NCBI RefSeq assembly: GCF_933775445.1
Contig: NW_026089448.1
Location: 175,549 to 239,548, forward strand
Length of the DNA: 64,000 bases
Reading direction: 5' to 3'
DNA from: Argentina anserina
Lineage: Eukaryota; Streptophyta; Magnoliopsida; Rosales; Rosaceae
Numbering within the stretch: position 1 is the stretch's first letter; each line of letters opens with the position of its first letter. Positions 12,752 through 27,241 of this stretch are shown here, piece by piece. Position numbers and translations under genes: made by a program. The notes below the pieces were generated by a model. That model searched no databases. It had not been told where the DNA came from and saw nothing but the letters and a program-made list of their open reading frames with translations.

Positions 12752-15700
12752 AGATACTCAAACGAGAATTGAAAAGATACACAATTGGAATAGTAAAGAT
12801 ACGCAAACGATGTAAACATACTCAATTTGAAAGAAACACACTCCCACACTTGGAAAACTCTCAAATTCAATAGAAACTCGAATCAGAAAGCCGTTCAGAA
12901 AGATACTCAAACGAGAATTGAAAATATACACAATTGGAATAGTAAAGATACGCAAACGATGTAAAGATACTCAGTTTGAAAAAAACACACTCCCACACTT
13001 GCAAAACTCTCAAATTCAATAGAAACTCGCATCAGAAAGCCTTACATAAAGATACTCAAACGAAAATTGAAAAGATACACAATTGGAATAGTAAAGATAC
13101 GCAAACGATGTAAAGATACTCAGTTTGAAAGAAACACACTCCCACACTTGCAAAACTCTCCAATTCAATAGAAACTCGCATCAGAAAGCCTTACAGAAAG
13201 ATACTCAAACGAGAATTGAAAAGATACACAATTGGAATAGTAAAGATACGCAAACGATGTAAACATACTCAATTTGAAAGAAACACACTCCCAGACTTGC
13301 AAAACTCTCAAATTCAATAGAAACTCGCATCAGAAAGCCTTACATAAAGATACTCAAACGAGAATTGAAAAGATACACAATTGGAATAGTAAAGATACGC
13401 AAACGATGTAAAGATACTCAGTTTGAAAGAAACACACTCCCACACTTGCAAAACTCTCAAATCCAATAGAAACTCGCATCAGAAAGCCGTTCAGAAAGAT
13501 ACTCAAACGAGAATTGAAAAGATACACAATTGGAATAGTAAAGATACGCAAACGATGTAAAGATACTCAGTTTGAAAGAAACACACTCCCACACTTGCAA
13601 AACTCTCAAATTCAATAGAAACTCGCATCAGAAAGCCTTACATAAAGATACTCAAACGACAATTGAAAAGATACACAATTGGAATAGTAAAGATACGCAA
13701 ACGATGTAAAGATACTCAGTTTGAAAGAAACACACTCCCACACTTGCAAAACTCTCAAATCCAATAGAAACTGGCATCAGAAAGCCCTACAGAAAGATAC
13801 TCAAACGAGAATTGAAAAGATACACAATTGGAATAGTAAATATACGCAACCGATGTAGAGATACTCAGTTTGAAAGAAACACACTCCCACACTTGCAAAA
13901 CTCTCAAATTCAATAGAAACTCGCATCAGAAAGCCTTACAGAAAGATACTCAAACGAGAATTGAAAAGATACACAATTGGAATAGTAAAGATACGCAAAC
14001 GATGTAAAGATACTCAGTTTGAAAGAAACACACTCCCACACTTCCAAAACTCTCAAATTCAATAGAAACTCGCATCAGATAGCCTTACAGAAAGATACTC
14101 AAACGAGAATTGAAAAGATACACAATTGGAATAGTAAAGATACGCAAGCGATGTAAAGATACTCAGTTTGAAAGAAACACACTCCCACACTTGCAAAACT
14201 CTCAAATTCAATAGAAACTCGCTTCAGAAAGCCGTTCAGAAAGATACTCAAACGAGAATTGAAAAGATACACAATTTTAATGGTAAAGATACGCAAACGA
14301 TGTAAAGATACTCAGTTTGAAAGAAACACACTCCCACACTTGCAAAACTCTCCAATTCAATAGAAACTCGAATCTGAAAGCCGTTCAGAAAGATACTCAA
14401 ACGAGAATTGAAAAGATACACAATTGGAATAGTAAAGATACGCAAACGATGTAAAGATACTCAGTTTGAAAGAAACACACTCCCACACTTGCAAAACTCT
14501 CAAATTCAATAGAAACTCGCATCAGAAAGCCTTACATAAAGATACTCAAACGAGAATTGAAAAGATACACAATTGGAATAGTAAAGATACGCAAACGATG
14601 TAAAGATACTCAGTTTGAAAGAAACACACTCCCACACTTGCAAAACTCTCAAATCCAATAGAAACTCGCATCAGAAAGCCGTTCAGAAAGATACTCAAAC
14701 GAGAATTGAAAAGATACACAATTGGAATAGTAAAGATACGCAAACGATGTAAAGATACTCAGTTTGAAAGAAACACACTCCCACACTTGCAAAACTCTCA
14801 AATTCAATAGAAACTCGCATCAGAAAGCCTTACATAAAGATACTCAAACGACAATTGAAAAGATACACAATTGGAATAGTAAATATACGCAAACGATGTA
14901 AAGATACTCAGTTTGAAAGAAACACACTCACACACTTGCAAAACTCTCAAATTCTATAGAAACTCGCATCAGAAAGCCGTTCAGAAAGATACTGAAACGA
15001 GAATTGAAAAGATACACAATTGGAATAGTAAAGATACGCAAACGATGTAAAGATACTCAGTTTGGAAGAAACACACTCCCACACTTGCAAAACTCTCAAA
15101 TTCAATAGAAACTCGTATCAGAAAGCCTTACATAAAGATACTCAAACGAGAATTGAAAAGATACACAATTGGAATAGTAAAGATACGCAAACGATGTAAA
15201 GATACTCAGTTTGAAAGAAACACACTCCCACACTTGGAAAACTCTCAAATTCAATAGAAACTCGAATCAGAAAGCCGTTCAGAAAGATACTCAAACGAGA
15301 ATTGAAAATATACACAATTGGAATAGTAAAGATACGCAAACAATGTAAAGATACTCAGTTTGAAAAAAACACACTCCCACACTTGCAAAACTCTCAAATT
15401 CATTAGAAACTCGCATCAGAAAGCCTTACATAAAGATACTCAAACGACAATTGAAAAGATACACAATTGGAATAGTAAATATACGCAAACGATGTACAGA
15501 TACTCAGTTTGAAAGAAACACACTCCCACACTTGCAAAACTCTCCAATTCAATAGAAACTCGAATCAGAAAGCCGTTCAGAAAGATACTCAAACGAGAAT
15601 TGAAAATATACGCAAACGATGTAAAGATACTCAGTTTGAAAAAAACACACTCCCACACTCGCAAAACTCTCAAATTCAATAGAATCTCGCATCAGAAAGC

Positions 15701-16305
15701 CTCACATAAAGATACTCAAACGAGAATTGAAAAGATACACAATTGGAATAGTAAAGATACGCAAACGATGTAAACATATTCAATTTGAAAGAAACACACT
15801 CCCACACTTGGAAAACTCTCAAATTCAATAGAAACTCGAATCAGAAAGCCGTTCAGAAAGATACTCAAACGACAATTGAAAAGATACACAATTGGAATAG
15901 TAAAGATACGCAAACGATGTAAAGATACTCAGTTTGAAAGAAACACACTCCCACACTTGCAAAAGTCTCCAATTCAATAGAAACTCGAATCAGAAAGCCG
16001 TTCAGAAAGATACTCAAACGAGAATTGAAAAGATACACAATTGGAATAGTAAAGATACGCAAACGATGTAAAGATACTCAGTTTGAAAGAAACACACTCC
16101 CACACTTGCAAAACTCTCAAATCCAATAGAAACTCGAATCAGAAAGCCGTTCAGAAAGATACTCAAACGAGAATTGAAAAGATACACAATTTGAATAGTA
16201 AAGATACGCAAACGATGTAAAGATACTCAGTTTGAAAAAAACACACTCCCACACATGCAAAACTCTCAAATTCAATAGAAACTCGCATCAGAAAGCCTTA
16301 CATAA
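12752..16305 (+). repeat. Domain B unit 2 (24 monomers, 3,554 bp)
   Basis: Same order of variants and same length as unit 1, including the 127-bp monomer in the same relative place. Private changes include CTGGCATCAG near 13,772 and CATTAGAAAC near 15,402. Confidence 0.92.
15583..15709 (+). repeat. 127-bp monomer with 22-bp deletion, copy 2
   Basis: Same deletion junction, same ACACTCGC change, CAATAGAATCTCG variant and CCTCACAT junction as copy 1, exactly one 3,554-bp HOR later. Confidence 0.95.
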
Positions 16306-19114
16306 AGATACTCAAACGAGAATTGAAAAGATACACAATTGGAATAGTAAAGATACGCAAACGATGTAAACATACTCAATTTGAAAGAAACACACTCCCA
16401 CACTTGGAAAACTCTCAAATTCAATAGAAACTCGAATCAGAAAGCCGTTCAGAAAGATACTCAAACGAGAATTGAAAATATACACAATTGGAATAGTAAA
16501 GATACGCAAACGATGTAAAGATACTCAGTTTGAAAAAAACACACTCCCACACTTGCAAAACTCTCAAATTCAATAGAAACTCGCATCAGAAAGCCTTACA
16601 TAAAGATACTCAAACGACAATTGAAAAGATACACAATTGGAATAGTAAATATACGCAAACGATGTAAAGATACTCAGTTTGAAAGAAACACACTCCCACA
16701 CTTGCAAAACTCTCAAATTCAATAGAAACTCGCATCAGAAAGCCTTACAGAAAGATACTCAAACGAGAATTGAAAAGATACACAATTGGAATAGTAAAGA
16801 TACGCAAACGATGTAAACATACTCAATTTGAAAGAAACACACTCCCACACTTGCAAAACTCTCAAATTCAATAGAAACTCGCATCAGAAAGCCTTACATA
16901 AAGATACTCAAACGAGAATTGAAAAGATACACAATTGGAATAGTAAAGATACGCAAACGATGTAAAGATACTCAGTTTGAAAGAAACACACTCCCACACT
17001 TGCAAAACTCTCAAATCCAATAGAAACTCGCATCAGAAAGCCGTTCAGAAAGATACTCAAACGAGAATTGAAAAGATACACAATTGGAATAGTAAAGATA
17101 CGCAAACGATGTAAAGATACTCAGTTTGAAAGAAACACACTCCCACACTTGCAAAACTCTCAAATTCAATAGAAACTCGCATCAGAAAGCCTTACATAAA
17201 GATACTCAAACGACAATTGAAAAGATACACAATTGGAATAGTAAAGATACGCAAACGATGTAAAGATACTCAGTTTGAAAGAAACACACTCCCACACTTG
17301 CAAAACTCTCAAATCCAATAGAAACTCGCATCAGAAAGCCCTACAGAAAGATACTCAAACGAGAATTGAAAAGATACACAATTGGAATAGTAAATATACA
17401 CAACCGATGTAGAGATACTCAGTTTGAAAGAAACACACTCCCACACTTGCAAAACTCTCAAATTCAATAGAAACTCGCATCAGAAAGCCTTACAGAAAGA
17501 TACTCAAACGAGAATTGAAAAGATACACAATTGGAATAGTAAAGATACGCAAACGATGTAAAGATACTCAGTTTGAAAGAAACACACTCCCACACTTCCA
17601 AAACTCTCAAATTCAATAGAAACTCGCATTAGAAAGCCTTACATAAAGATACTCAAACGACAATTGAAAAGATACACAATTGGAATAGTAAATATACGCA
17701 AACGATGTAAAGATACTCAGTTTGAAAGAAACACACTCACACACTTGCAAAACTCTCAAATTCTATAGAAACTCGCATCAGAAAGCCGTTCAGAAAGATA
17801 CTGAAACGAGAATTGAAAAGATACACAATTGGAATAGTAAAGATACGCAAACGATGTAAAGATACTCAGTTTGGAAGAAACACACTCCCACACTTGCAAA
17901 ACTCTCAAATTCAATAGAAACTCGTATCAGAAAGCCTTACATAAAGATACTCAAACGAGAATTGAAAAGATACACAATTGGAATAGTAAAGATACGCAAA
18001 CGATGTAAAGATACTCAGTTTGAAAGAAACACACTCCCACACTTGGAAAACTCTCAAATTCAATAGAAACTCGAATCAGAAAGCCGTTCAGAAAGATACT
18101 CAAACGAGAATTGAAAATATACACAATTGGAATAGTAAAGATACGCAAACAATGTAAAGATACTCAGTTTGAAAAAAACACACTCCCACACTTGCAAAAC
18201 TCTCAAATTCAATAGAAACTCGCATCAGAAAGCCTTACATAAAGATACTCAAACGACAATTGAAAAGATACACAATTGGAATAGTAAATATACGCAAACG
18301 ATGTACAGATACTCAGTTTGAAAGAAACACACTCCCACACTTGCAAAACTCTCCAATTCAATAGAAACTCGAATCAGAAAGCCGTTCAGAAAGATACTCA
18401 AACGAGAATTGAAAATATACGCAAACGATGTAAAGATACTCAGTTTGAAAAAAACACACTCCCACACTCGCAAAACTCTCAAATTCAATAGAAACTCGCA
18501 TCAGAAAGCCTCACATAAAGATACTCAAACGAGAATTGAAAAGATACACAATTGGAATAGTAAAGATACGCAAACGATGTAAACATATTCAATTTGAAAG
18601 AAACACACTCCCACACTTGGAAAACTCTCAAATTCAATAGAAACTCGAATCAGAAAGCCATTCAGAAAGATACTCAAACGACAATTGAAAAGATACACAA
18701 TTGGAATAGTAAAGATACGCAAACGATGTAAAGATACTCAGTTTGAAAGAAACACACTCCCACACTTGCAAAAGTCTCCAATTCAATAGAAACTCGAATC
18801 AGAAAGCCGTTCAGAAAGATACTCAAACGAGAATTGAAAAGATACACAATTGGAATAGTAAAGATACGCAAACGATGTAAAGATACTCAGTTTGAAAGAA
18901 ACACACTCCCACACTTGCAAAACTCTCAAATCCAATAGAAACTCGAATCAGAAAGCCGTTCAGAAAGATACTCAAACGAGAATTGAAAAGATACACAATT
19001 TGAATAGTAAAGATACGCAAACGATGTAAAGATACTCAGTTTGAAAAAAACACACTCCCACACATGCAAAACTCTCAAATTCAATAGAAACTCGCATCAG
19101 AAAGCCTTACATAA
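16306..19114 (+). repeat. Domain B unit 3, internally deleted (19 monomers, 2,809 bp)
   Basis: It matches the first two units at both ends but lacks the five-monomer stretch that carries CGCAAGCGATG, ATTTTAATGG and CGCTTCAG. The junction lies near 17,630, where CGCATTAGAAAGCC replaces the expected CGCATCAGATAGCC. The missing length is a whole number of monomers, as expected for unequal exchange between in-register monomers. Confidence 0.9.
18392..18518 (+). repeat. 127-bp monomer with 22-bp deletion, copy 3
   Basis: Same junction in the shortened third unit of domain B. It has CAATAGAAACTCG where copies 1 and 2 have AATCTCG. Confidence 0.95.
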
Positions 19115-20753
19115 AGATACTTAAACGAGAATTGAAAAGATACACAATTGGAATAGTAAAGATACGCAAACGATGTAAACATACTCAATTTGAAAGAAAC
19201 ACACTCCCACACTTGGAAAACTCTCAAATTCAATAGAAACTCGAATGAGAAAGCCGTTCAGAAAGATACTCAAACGAGAATTGAAAATATACACAATTGG
19301 AATAGTAAAGATACGCAAACGATGTAAAGATACTCAGTTTGAAAAAAACACACTCCCACACTTGCAAAACTCTCAAATTCAATAGAAACTCGCATCAGAA
19401 AGCCTTACATAAAGATACTCAAACGACAATTGAAAAGATACACAATTGGAATAGTAAATATACGCAAACGATGTAAAGATACTCAGTTTCAAAGAAACAC
19501 ACTCCCACACTTGTAAAACTCTCCAATTCAATAGAAACTCGCATCAGAAAGCCTTACAGAAAGATACTCAAAAGAGAATTGAAAAGATACACAATTGGAA
19601 TAGTAAAGATACGCAAACGATGTAAACATACTCAATTTGAAAGAAACACACTCCCACACTTGCAAAACTCTCAAATTCAATAGAAACTCGCATCAGAAAG
19701 CCTTACATAAAGATACTCAAACGAGAATTGAAAAGATACACAATTGGAATAGTAAATATACACAACCGATGTAGAGATACTCAGTTTGAAAGAAACACAC
19801 TCCCACACTTGCAAAACTCTCAAATTCAATAGAAACTCGCATCAGAAAGCCTTACAGAAAGATACTCAAACGAGAATTGAAAAGATACACAATTGGAATA
19901 GTAAAGATACGCAAACGATGTAAAGATACTCAGTTTGAAAGAAACACACTCCCACACTTCCAAAACTCTCAAATTCAATAGAAACTCGCATCAGATAGCC
20001 TTACAGAAAGATACTCAAACGAGAATTGAAAAGATACACAATTGGAAAAGTAAAGATACGCAAGCGATGTAAAGATACTCAGTTTGAAAGAAACACACTC
20101 CCACACTTGTAAAACTCTCAAATTCAATAGAAACTCGCTTCAGAAAGCCGTTCAGAAAGATACTCAAACGAGAATTGAAAAGATACACAATTTTAATGGT
20201 AAAGATACGCAAACGATGTAAAGATACTCAGTTTGAAAGAAACACACTCCCACACTTGCAAAACTCTCCAATTCAATAGAAACTCGAATCTGAAAGCCGT
20301 TCAGAAAGATACTCAAACGAGAATTGAAAAGATACACAATTGGAATAGTAAAGATACGCAAACGATGTAAAGATACTCAGTTTGAAAGAAACACACTCCC
20401 ACACTTGCAAAACTCTCAAATTCAATAGAAACTCGCATCAGAAAGCCTTACATAAAGATACTCAAACGAGAATTGAAAAGATACACAATTGGAATAGTAA
20501 AGATACGCAAACGATGTAAAGATACTCAGTTTGAAAGAAACACACTCCCACACTTGCAAAACTCTCAAATCCAATAGAAACTCGCATCAGAAAGCCGTTC
20601 AGAAAGATACTCAAACGAGAATTGAAAAGATACACAATTGGAATAGTAAAGATACGCAAACGATGTAAAGATACTCAGTTTGAAAGAAACACACTCCCAC
20701 ACTTGCAAAACTCTCAAATTCAATAGAAACTCGCATCAGAAAGCCTTACATAA
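19115..20753 (+). repeat. Domain C unit 1 (11 monomers, 1,639 bp)
   Basis: Begins with the ACTTAAACGAG variant, shared with the unit at 20,754 and with no other monomer I noticed. CGAATGAGAAAG near 19,244 recurs near 20,883. Confidence 0.88.
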
Positions 20754-22690
20754 AGATACTTAAACGAGAATTGAAAAGATACACAATTGGAATAGTAAAG
20801 ATACGCAAACGATGTAAACATACTCAATTTGAAAGAAACACACTCCCACACTTGGAAAACTCTCAAATTCAATAGAAACTCGAATGAGAAAGCCGTTCAG
20901 AAAGATACTCAAACGAGAATTGAAAATATACACAATTGGAATAGTAAAGATACGCAAACGATGTAAAGATACTCAGTTTGAAAAAAACACACTCCCACAC
21001 TTGCAAAACTCTCAAATTCAATAGAAACTCGCATCAGAAAGCCTTACATAAAGATACTCAAACGACAATTGAAAAGATACACAATTGGAATAGTAAATAT
21101 ACGCAAACGATGTAAAGATACTCAGTTTGAAAGAAACACACTCCCACACTTGCAAAACTCTCCAATTCAATAGAAACTCGCATCAGAAAGCCTTACAGAA
21201 AGATACTCAAACGAGAATTGAAAAGATACACAATTGGAATAGTAAAGATACGCAAACGATGTAAACATACTCAATTTGAAAGAAACACACTCCCAGACTT
21301 GCAAAACTCTCAAATTCAATAGAAACTCGCATCAGAAAGCCTTACATAAAGATACTCAAACGAGAATTGAAAAGATACACAATTGGAATAGTAAATATAC
21401 ACAACCGATGTAGAGATACTCAGTTTGAAAGAAACACACTCCCACACTTGCAAAACTCTCAAATTCAATAGAAACTCGCATCAGAAAGCCTTACAGAAAG
21501 ATACTCAAACGAGAATTGAAAAGATACACAATTGGAATAGTAAAGATACGCAAACGATGTAAAGATACTCAGTTTGAAAAAAACACACTCCCACACTTCC
21601 AAAACTCTCAAATTCAATAGAAACTCGCATCAGATAGCCTTACAGAAAGATACTCAAACGAGAATTGAAAAGATACACAATTGGAAAAGTAAAGATACGC
21701 AAGCGATGTAAAGATACTCAGTTTGAAAGAAACACACTCCCACACTTGTAAAACTCTCAAATTCAATAGAAACTCGCTTCAGAAAGCCGTTCAGAAAGAT
21801 ACTCAAACGAGAATTGAAAAGATACACAATTTTAATGGTAAAGATACGCAAACGATGTAAAGATACTCAGTTTGAAAGAAACACACTCCCACACTTGCAA
21901 AACTCTCCAATTCAATAGAAACTCGAATCTGAAAGCCGTTCAGAAAGATACTCAAACGAGAATTGAAAAGATACACAATTGGAATAGTAAAGATACGCAA
22001 ACGATGTAAAGATACTCAGTTTGAAAGAAACACACTCCCACACTTGCAAAACTCTCAAATTCAATAGAAACTCGCATCAGAAAGCCTTACATAAAGATAC
22101 TCAAACGAGAATTGAAAAGATACACAATTGGAATAGTAAAGATACGCAAACGATGTAAAGATACTCAGTTTGAAAAAAACACACTCCCACACTTGCAAAA
22201 CTCTCAAATCCAATAGAAACTCGCATCAGAAAGCCGTTCAGAAAGATACTCAAACGAGAATTGAAAAGATACACAATTGGAATAGTAAAGATACGCAAAC
22301 GATGTAAAGATACTCAGTTTGAAAGAAACACACTCCCACACTTGCAAAACTCTCAAATTCTATAGAAACTCGCATCAGAAAGCCGTTCAGAAAGATACTC
22401 AAACGACAATTGAAAAGATACACAATTGGAATAGTAAATATACGCAAACGATGTAAAGATACTCAGTTTGAAAGAAACACACTCACACACTTGCAAAACT
22501 CTCAAATTCTATAGAAACTCGCATCAGAAAGCCGTTCAGAAAGATACTGAAACGAGAATTGAAAAGATACACAATTGGAATAGTAAAGATACGCAAACGA
22601 TGTAAAGATACTCAGTTTGAAAGAAACACACTCCCACACTTGCAAAACTCTCAAATTCAATAGAAACTCGTATCAGAAAGCCTTACATAA
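20754..22690 (+). repeat. Domain C unit 2 (13 monomers, 1,937 bp)
   Basis: Starts like unit 1 with ACTTAAACGAG and follows its order through the CGCAAGCGATG and ATTTTAATGG monomers, then continues with the CAAATTCTATAG and ACTGAAACG monomers known from domain B. Confidence 0.87.
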
Positions 22691-24627
22691 AGATACTCAA
22701 ACGAGAATTGAAAAGATACACAATTGGAATAGTAAAGATACGCAAACGATGTAAAGATACTCAGTTTGAAAGAAACACACTCCCACACTTGGAAAACTCT
22801 CAAATTCAATAGAAACTCGAATCAGAAAGCCGTTCAGAAAGATACTCAAACGAGAATTGAAAATATACACAATTGGAATAGTAAAGATACGCAAACGATG
22901 TAAAGATACTCAGTTTGAAAAAAACACACTCCCACACTTGCAAAACTCTCAAATTCAATAGAAACTCGCATCAGAAAGCCTTACATAAAGATACTCAAAC
23001 GACAATTGAAAAGATACACAATTGGAATAGTAAATATACGCAAACGATGTAAAGATACTCAGTTTGAAAGAAACACACTCCCACACTTGCAAAACTCTCC
23101 AATTCAATAGAAACTCGCATCAGAAAGCCTTACAGAAAGATACTCAAACGAGAATTGAAAAGATACACAATTGGAATAGTAAAGATACGCAAACGATGTA
23201 AACATACTCAATTTGAAAGAAACACACTCCCAGACTTGCAAAACTCTCAAATTCAATAGAAACTCGCATCAGAAAGCCTTACATAAAGATACTCAAACGA
23301 GAATTGAAAAGATACACAATTGGAATAGTAAATATACACAACCGATGTAGAGATACTCAGTTTGAAAGAAACACACTCCCACACTTGCAAAACTCTCAAA
23401 TTCAATAGAAACTCGCATCAGAAAGCCTTACAGAAAGATACTCAAACGAGAATTGAAAAGATACACAATTGGAATAGTAAAGATACGCAAACGATGTAAA
23501 GATACTCAGTTTGAAAGAAACACACTCCCACACTTCCAAAACTCTCAAATTCAATAGAAACTCGCATCAGATAGCCTTACAGAAAGATACTCAAACGAGA
23601 ATTGAAAAGATACACAATTGGAAAAGTAAAGATACGCAAGCGATGTAAAGATACTCAGTTTGAAAGAAACACACTCCCACACTTGTAAAACTCTCAAATT
23701 CAATAGAAACTCGCTTCAGAAAGCCGTTCAGAAAGATACTCAAACGAGAATTGAAAAGATACACAATTTTAATGGTAAAGATACGCAAACGATGTAAAGA
23801 TACTCAGTTTGAAAGAAACACACTCCCACACTTGCAAAACTCTCCAATTCAATAGAAACTCGAATCTGAAAGCCGTTCAGAAAGATACTCAAACGAGAAT
23901 TGAAAAGATACACAATTGGAATAGTAAAGATACGCAAACGATGTAAAGATACTCAGTTTGAAAGAAACACACTCCCACACTTGCAAAACTCTCAAATTCA
24001 ATAGAAACTCGCATCAGAAAGCCTTACATAAAGATACTCAAACGAGAATTGAAAAGATACACAATTGGAATAGTAAAGATACGCAAACGATGTAAAGATA
24101 CTCAGTTTGAAAGAAACACACTCCCACACTTGCAAAACTCTCAAATCCAATAGAAACTCGCATCAGAAAGCCGTTCAGAAAGATACTCAAACGAGAATTG
24201 AAAAGATACACAATTGGAATAGTAAAGATACGCAAACGATGTAAAGATACTCAGTTTGAAAGAAACACACTCCCACACTTGCAAAACTCTCAAATTCAAT
24301 AGAAACTCGCATCAGAAAGCCGTTCAGAAAGATACTCAAACGACAATTGAAAAGATACACAATTGGAATAGTAAATATACGCAAACGATGTAAAGATACT
24401 CAGTTTGAAAGAAACACACTCACACACTTGCAAAACTCTCAAATTCTATAGAAACTCGCATCAGAAAGCCGTTCAGAAAGATACTGAAACGAGAATTGAA
24501 AAGATACACAATTGGAATAGTAAAGATACGCAAACGATGTAAAGATACTCAGTTTGAAAGAAACACACTCCCACACTTGCAAAACTCTCAAATTCAATAG
24601 AAACTCGTATCAGAAAGCCTTACATAA
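22691..24627 (+). repeat. Domain C unit 3 (13 monomers, 1,937 bp)
   Basis: Same length as unit 2. Begins with the GTAAAGATACTCAG and ACTTGGAAAACTC monomer and repeats the CGCAAGCGATG, ATTTTAATGG and CAAATCCAATAG order. Confidence 0.87.
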
Positions 24628-25946
24628 AGATACTCAAACGAGAATTGAAAAGATACACAATTGGAATAGTAAAGATACGCAAACGATGTAAAGATACTCA
24701 GTTTGAAAGAAACACACTCCCACACTTGGAAAACTCTCAAATTCAATAGAAACTCGAATCAGAAAGCCGTTCAGAAAGATACTCAAACGAGAATTGAAAA
24801 GATACACAATTGGAATAGTAAAGATACGCAAACAATGTAAATATACTCAGTTTGAAAAAAACACACTCCCACACTTGCAAAACTCTCAAATTCAATAGAA
24901 ACTCGCATCAGAAAGCCTTACATAAAGATACTCAAACGACAATTGAAAAGATACACAATTGGAATAGTAAATATACGCAAACGATGTAAAGATACTCAGT
25001 TTGAAAGAAACACACTCCCACACTTGCAAAACTCTCCAATTCAATAGAAACTCGAATCAGAAAGCCGTTCAGAAAGATACTCAAACGAGAATTGAAAATA
25101 TACGCAAACGATGTAAAGATACTCAGTTTGAAAAAAACACACTCCCACACTCGCAAAACTCTCAAATTCAATAGAAACTCGCATCAGAAAGCCTCACATA
25201 AAGATACTCAAACGAGAATTGAAAAGATACACAATTGGAATAGTAAAGATACGCAAACGATGTAAACATATTCAATTTGAAAGAAACACACTCCCACACT
25301 TGGAAAACTCTCAAATTCAATAGAAACTCGCATCAGAAAGCCTTACATAAAGATACTCAAACGAGAATTGAAAAGATACACAATTGGAATAGTAAAGATA
25401 CGCAAACGATGTAAAGATACTCAGTTTGAAAGAAACACACTCCCACACTTGCAAAACTCTCAAATCCAATAGAAACTCGCATCAGAAAGCCGTTCAGAAA
25501 GATACTCAAACGAGAATTGAAAAGATACACAATTGGAATAGTAAAGATACGCAAACGATGTAAAGATACTCAGTTTGAAAGAAACACACTCCCACACTTG
25601 CAAAACTCTCAAATTCTATAGAAACTCGCATCAGAAAGCCGTTCAGAAAGATACTCAAACGACAATTGAAAAGATACACAATTGGAATAGTAAATATACG
25701 CAAACGATGTAAAGATACTCAGTTTGAAAGAAACACACTCACACACTTGCAAAACTCTCAAATTCAATAGAAACTCGCATCAGAAAGCCGTTCAGAAAGA
25801 TACTGAAACGAGAATTGAAAAGATACACAATTGGAATAGTAAAGATACGCAAACGATGTAAAGATACTCAGTTTGGAAGAAACACACTCCCACACTTGCA
25901 AAACTCTCAAATTCAATAGAAACTCGTATCAGAAAGCCTTACATAA
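24628..25946 (+). repeat. Domain C unit 4 (9 monomers, 1,319 bp)
   Basis: Nine monomers minus 22 bp. This unit reintroduces the 127-bp deleted monomer and CAAACAATGTAAATATAC, and it leads directly into the deletion-rich domain D. Confidence 0.87.
25075..25201 (+). repeat. 127-bp monomer with 22-bp deletion, copy 4
   Basis: Same ATATACGC junction, with ACACTCGC and CCTCACAT as in domain B. Confidence 0.95.
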
Positions 25947-26393
25947 AGATACTCAAACGAGAATTGAAAAGATACACAATTGGAATAGTAAAGATACGCA
26001 AACGATGTAAAGATACTCAGTTTGAAAGAAACACACTCCCACACTTGGAAAACTCTCAAATTCAATAGAAACTCGAATCAGAAAGCCGTTCAGAAAGATA
26101 CTCAAACGAGAATTGAAAATATACACAATTGGAATAGTAAAGATACGCAAACAATGTAAATATACTCAGTTTGAAAAAAACACACTCCCACACTTGCAAA
26201 ACTCTCAAATTCAATAGAAACTCGCATCAGAAAGCCTTACATAAAGATACTCAAACGACAATTGAAAAGATACACAATTGGAATAGTAAATATACGCAAA
26301 CGATGTAAAGATACTCAGTTTGAAAGAAACACACTCCCACACTTGCAAAACTCTCCAATTCAATAGAAACTCGAATCAGAAAGCCGTTCAGAA

Positions 26394-26520
26394 AGATACT
26401 CAAACGAGAATTGAAAATATACGCAAACGATGTAAAGATACTCAGTTTGAAAAAAACACACTCCCACACTCGCAAAACTCTCAAATTCAATAGAAACTCG
26501 CATCAGAAAGCCTCACATAA
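26394..26520 (+). repeat. 127-bp monomer with 22-bp deletion, copy 5
   Basis: First of the pair in domain D unit 1; keeps the ACACTCGC change. Confidence 0.95.
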
Positions 26521-27114
26521 AGATACTCAAACGAGAATTGAAAAGATACACAATTGGAATAGTAAAGATACGCAAACGATGTAAACATATTCAATTTGAA
26601 AGAAACACACTCCCACACTTGGAAAACTCTCAAATTCAATAGAAACTCGAATAAGAAAGCCGTTCAGAAAGATACTCAAACGAGAATTGAAAAGATACAC
26701 AATTGGAATAGTAAATATACGAAACGATGTAGAGATACTCAATTTGAAAGAAACACACTCCCACACTTGCAAAACTCTCAAATTCAATAGAAACTCGCAT
26801 CAGAAAGCCTTACATAAAGATACTCAAACGACAATTGAAAAGATACACAATTGGAATAGTAAATATACAAAACGATGTAGAGATACTCAGTTTGAAAGAA
26901 ACACACTCCCACACTTGCAAAACTCTCAAATTCAATAGAAACTCGCATCAGAAAGCCTTACATAAAGATACTCAAACGACAATTGAAAAGATACACAATT
27001 GGAATAGTAAATATACGCAAACGATGTAAAGATACTCAGTTTGAAAGAAACACACTCCCACACTTGCAAAACTCTCCAATTCAATAGAAAATCGAATCAG
27101 AAAGCCGTTCAGAA

Positions 27115-27241
27115 AGATACTCAAACGAGAATTGAAAATATACGCAAACGATGTAAAGATACTCAGTTTGAAAAAAACACACTCCCACACTTGCAAAACT
27201 CTCAAATTCAATAGAAACTCGCATCAGAAAGCCTCACATAA
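27115..27241 (+). repeat. 127-bp monomer with 22-bp deletion, copy 6
   Basis: Second of the pair in unit 1. It has ACACTTGC rather than ACACTCGC, so it is a distinguishable allele; the monomer before it carries GAAAATCGAATC. Confidence 0.95.

Larger units (their letters stand above)
9198..19114 (+). repeat. HOR domain B: 24-monomer (3,554-bp) repeat, two full copies and one shortened
   Basis: Each unit starts with a monomer bearing GTAAACATACTCAA and ACTTGGAAAACTC, and includes one 127-bp monomer with the 22-bp deletion. Two successive spacings are exactly 3,554 bp, which is 24 x 149 minus 22; the third is 2,809 bp, which is 19 x 149 minus 22. Private signatures are ATTTTAATGG with CGCTTCAG, CAAATTCTATAG with ACTGAAACG, and TTTGGAAGAAAC. 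The longer HOR period and distinct variants set it apart from domain A. Confidence 0.93.
19115..25946 (+). repeat. HOR domain C: 11-, 13-, 13- and 9-monomer units
   Basis: Unit starts at 19,115, 20,754, 22,691, 24,628 and 25,947 give lengths of 1,639, 1,937, 1,937 and 1,319 bp (the last includes one 22-bp deletion). The units reuse domain B material (CGCAAGCGATG, ATTTTAATGG, CAAATTCTATAG with ACTGAAACG) in shorter combinations and add GGAAAAGTAAAG with ACTTGTAAAAC, seen near 20,043, 21,683 and 23,622. The first three units lack the 22-bp deletion, which returns in the fourth. Domain C reads as rearranged descendants of the 24-monomer HOR. Confidence 0.88.
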
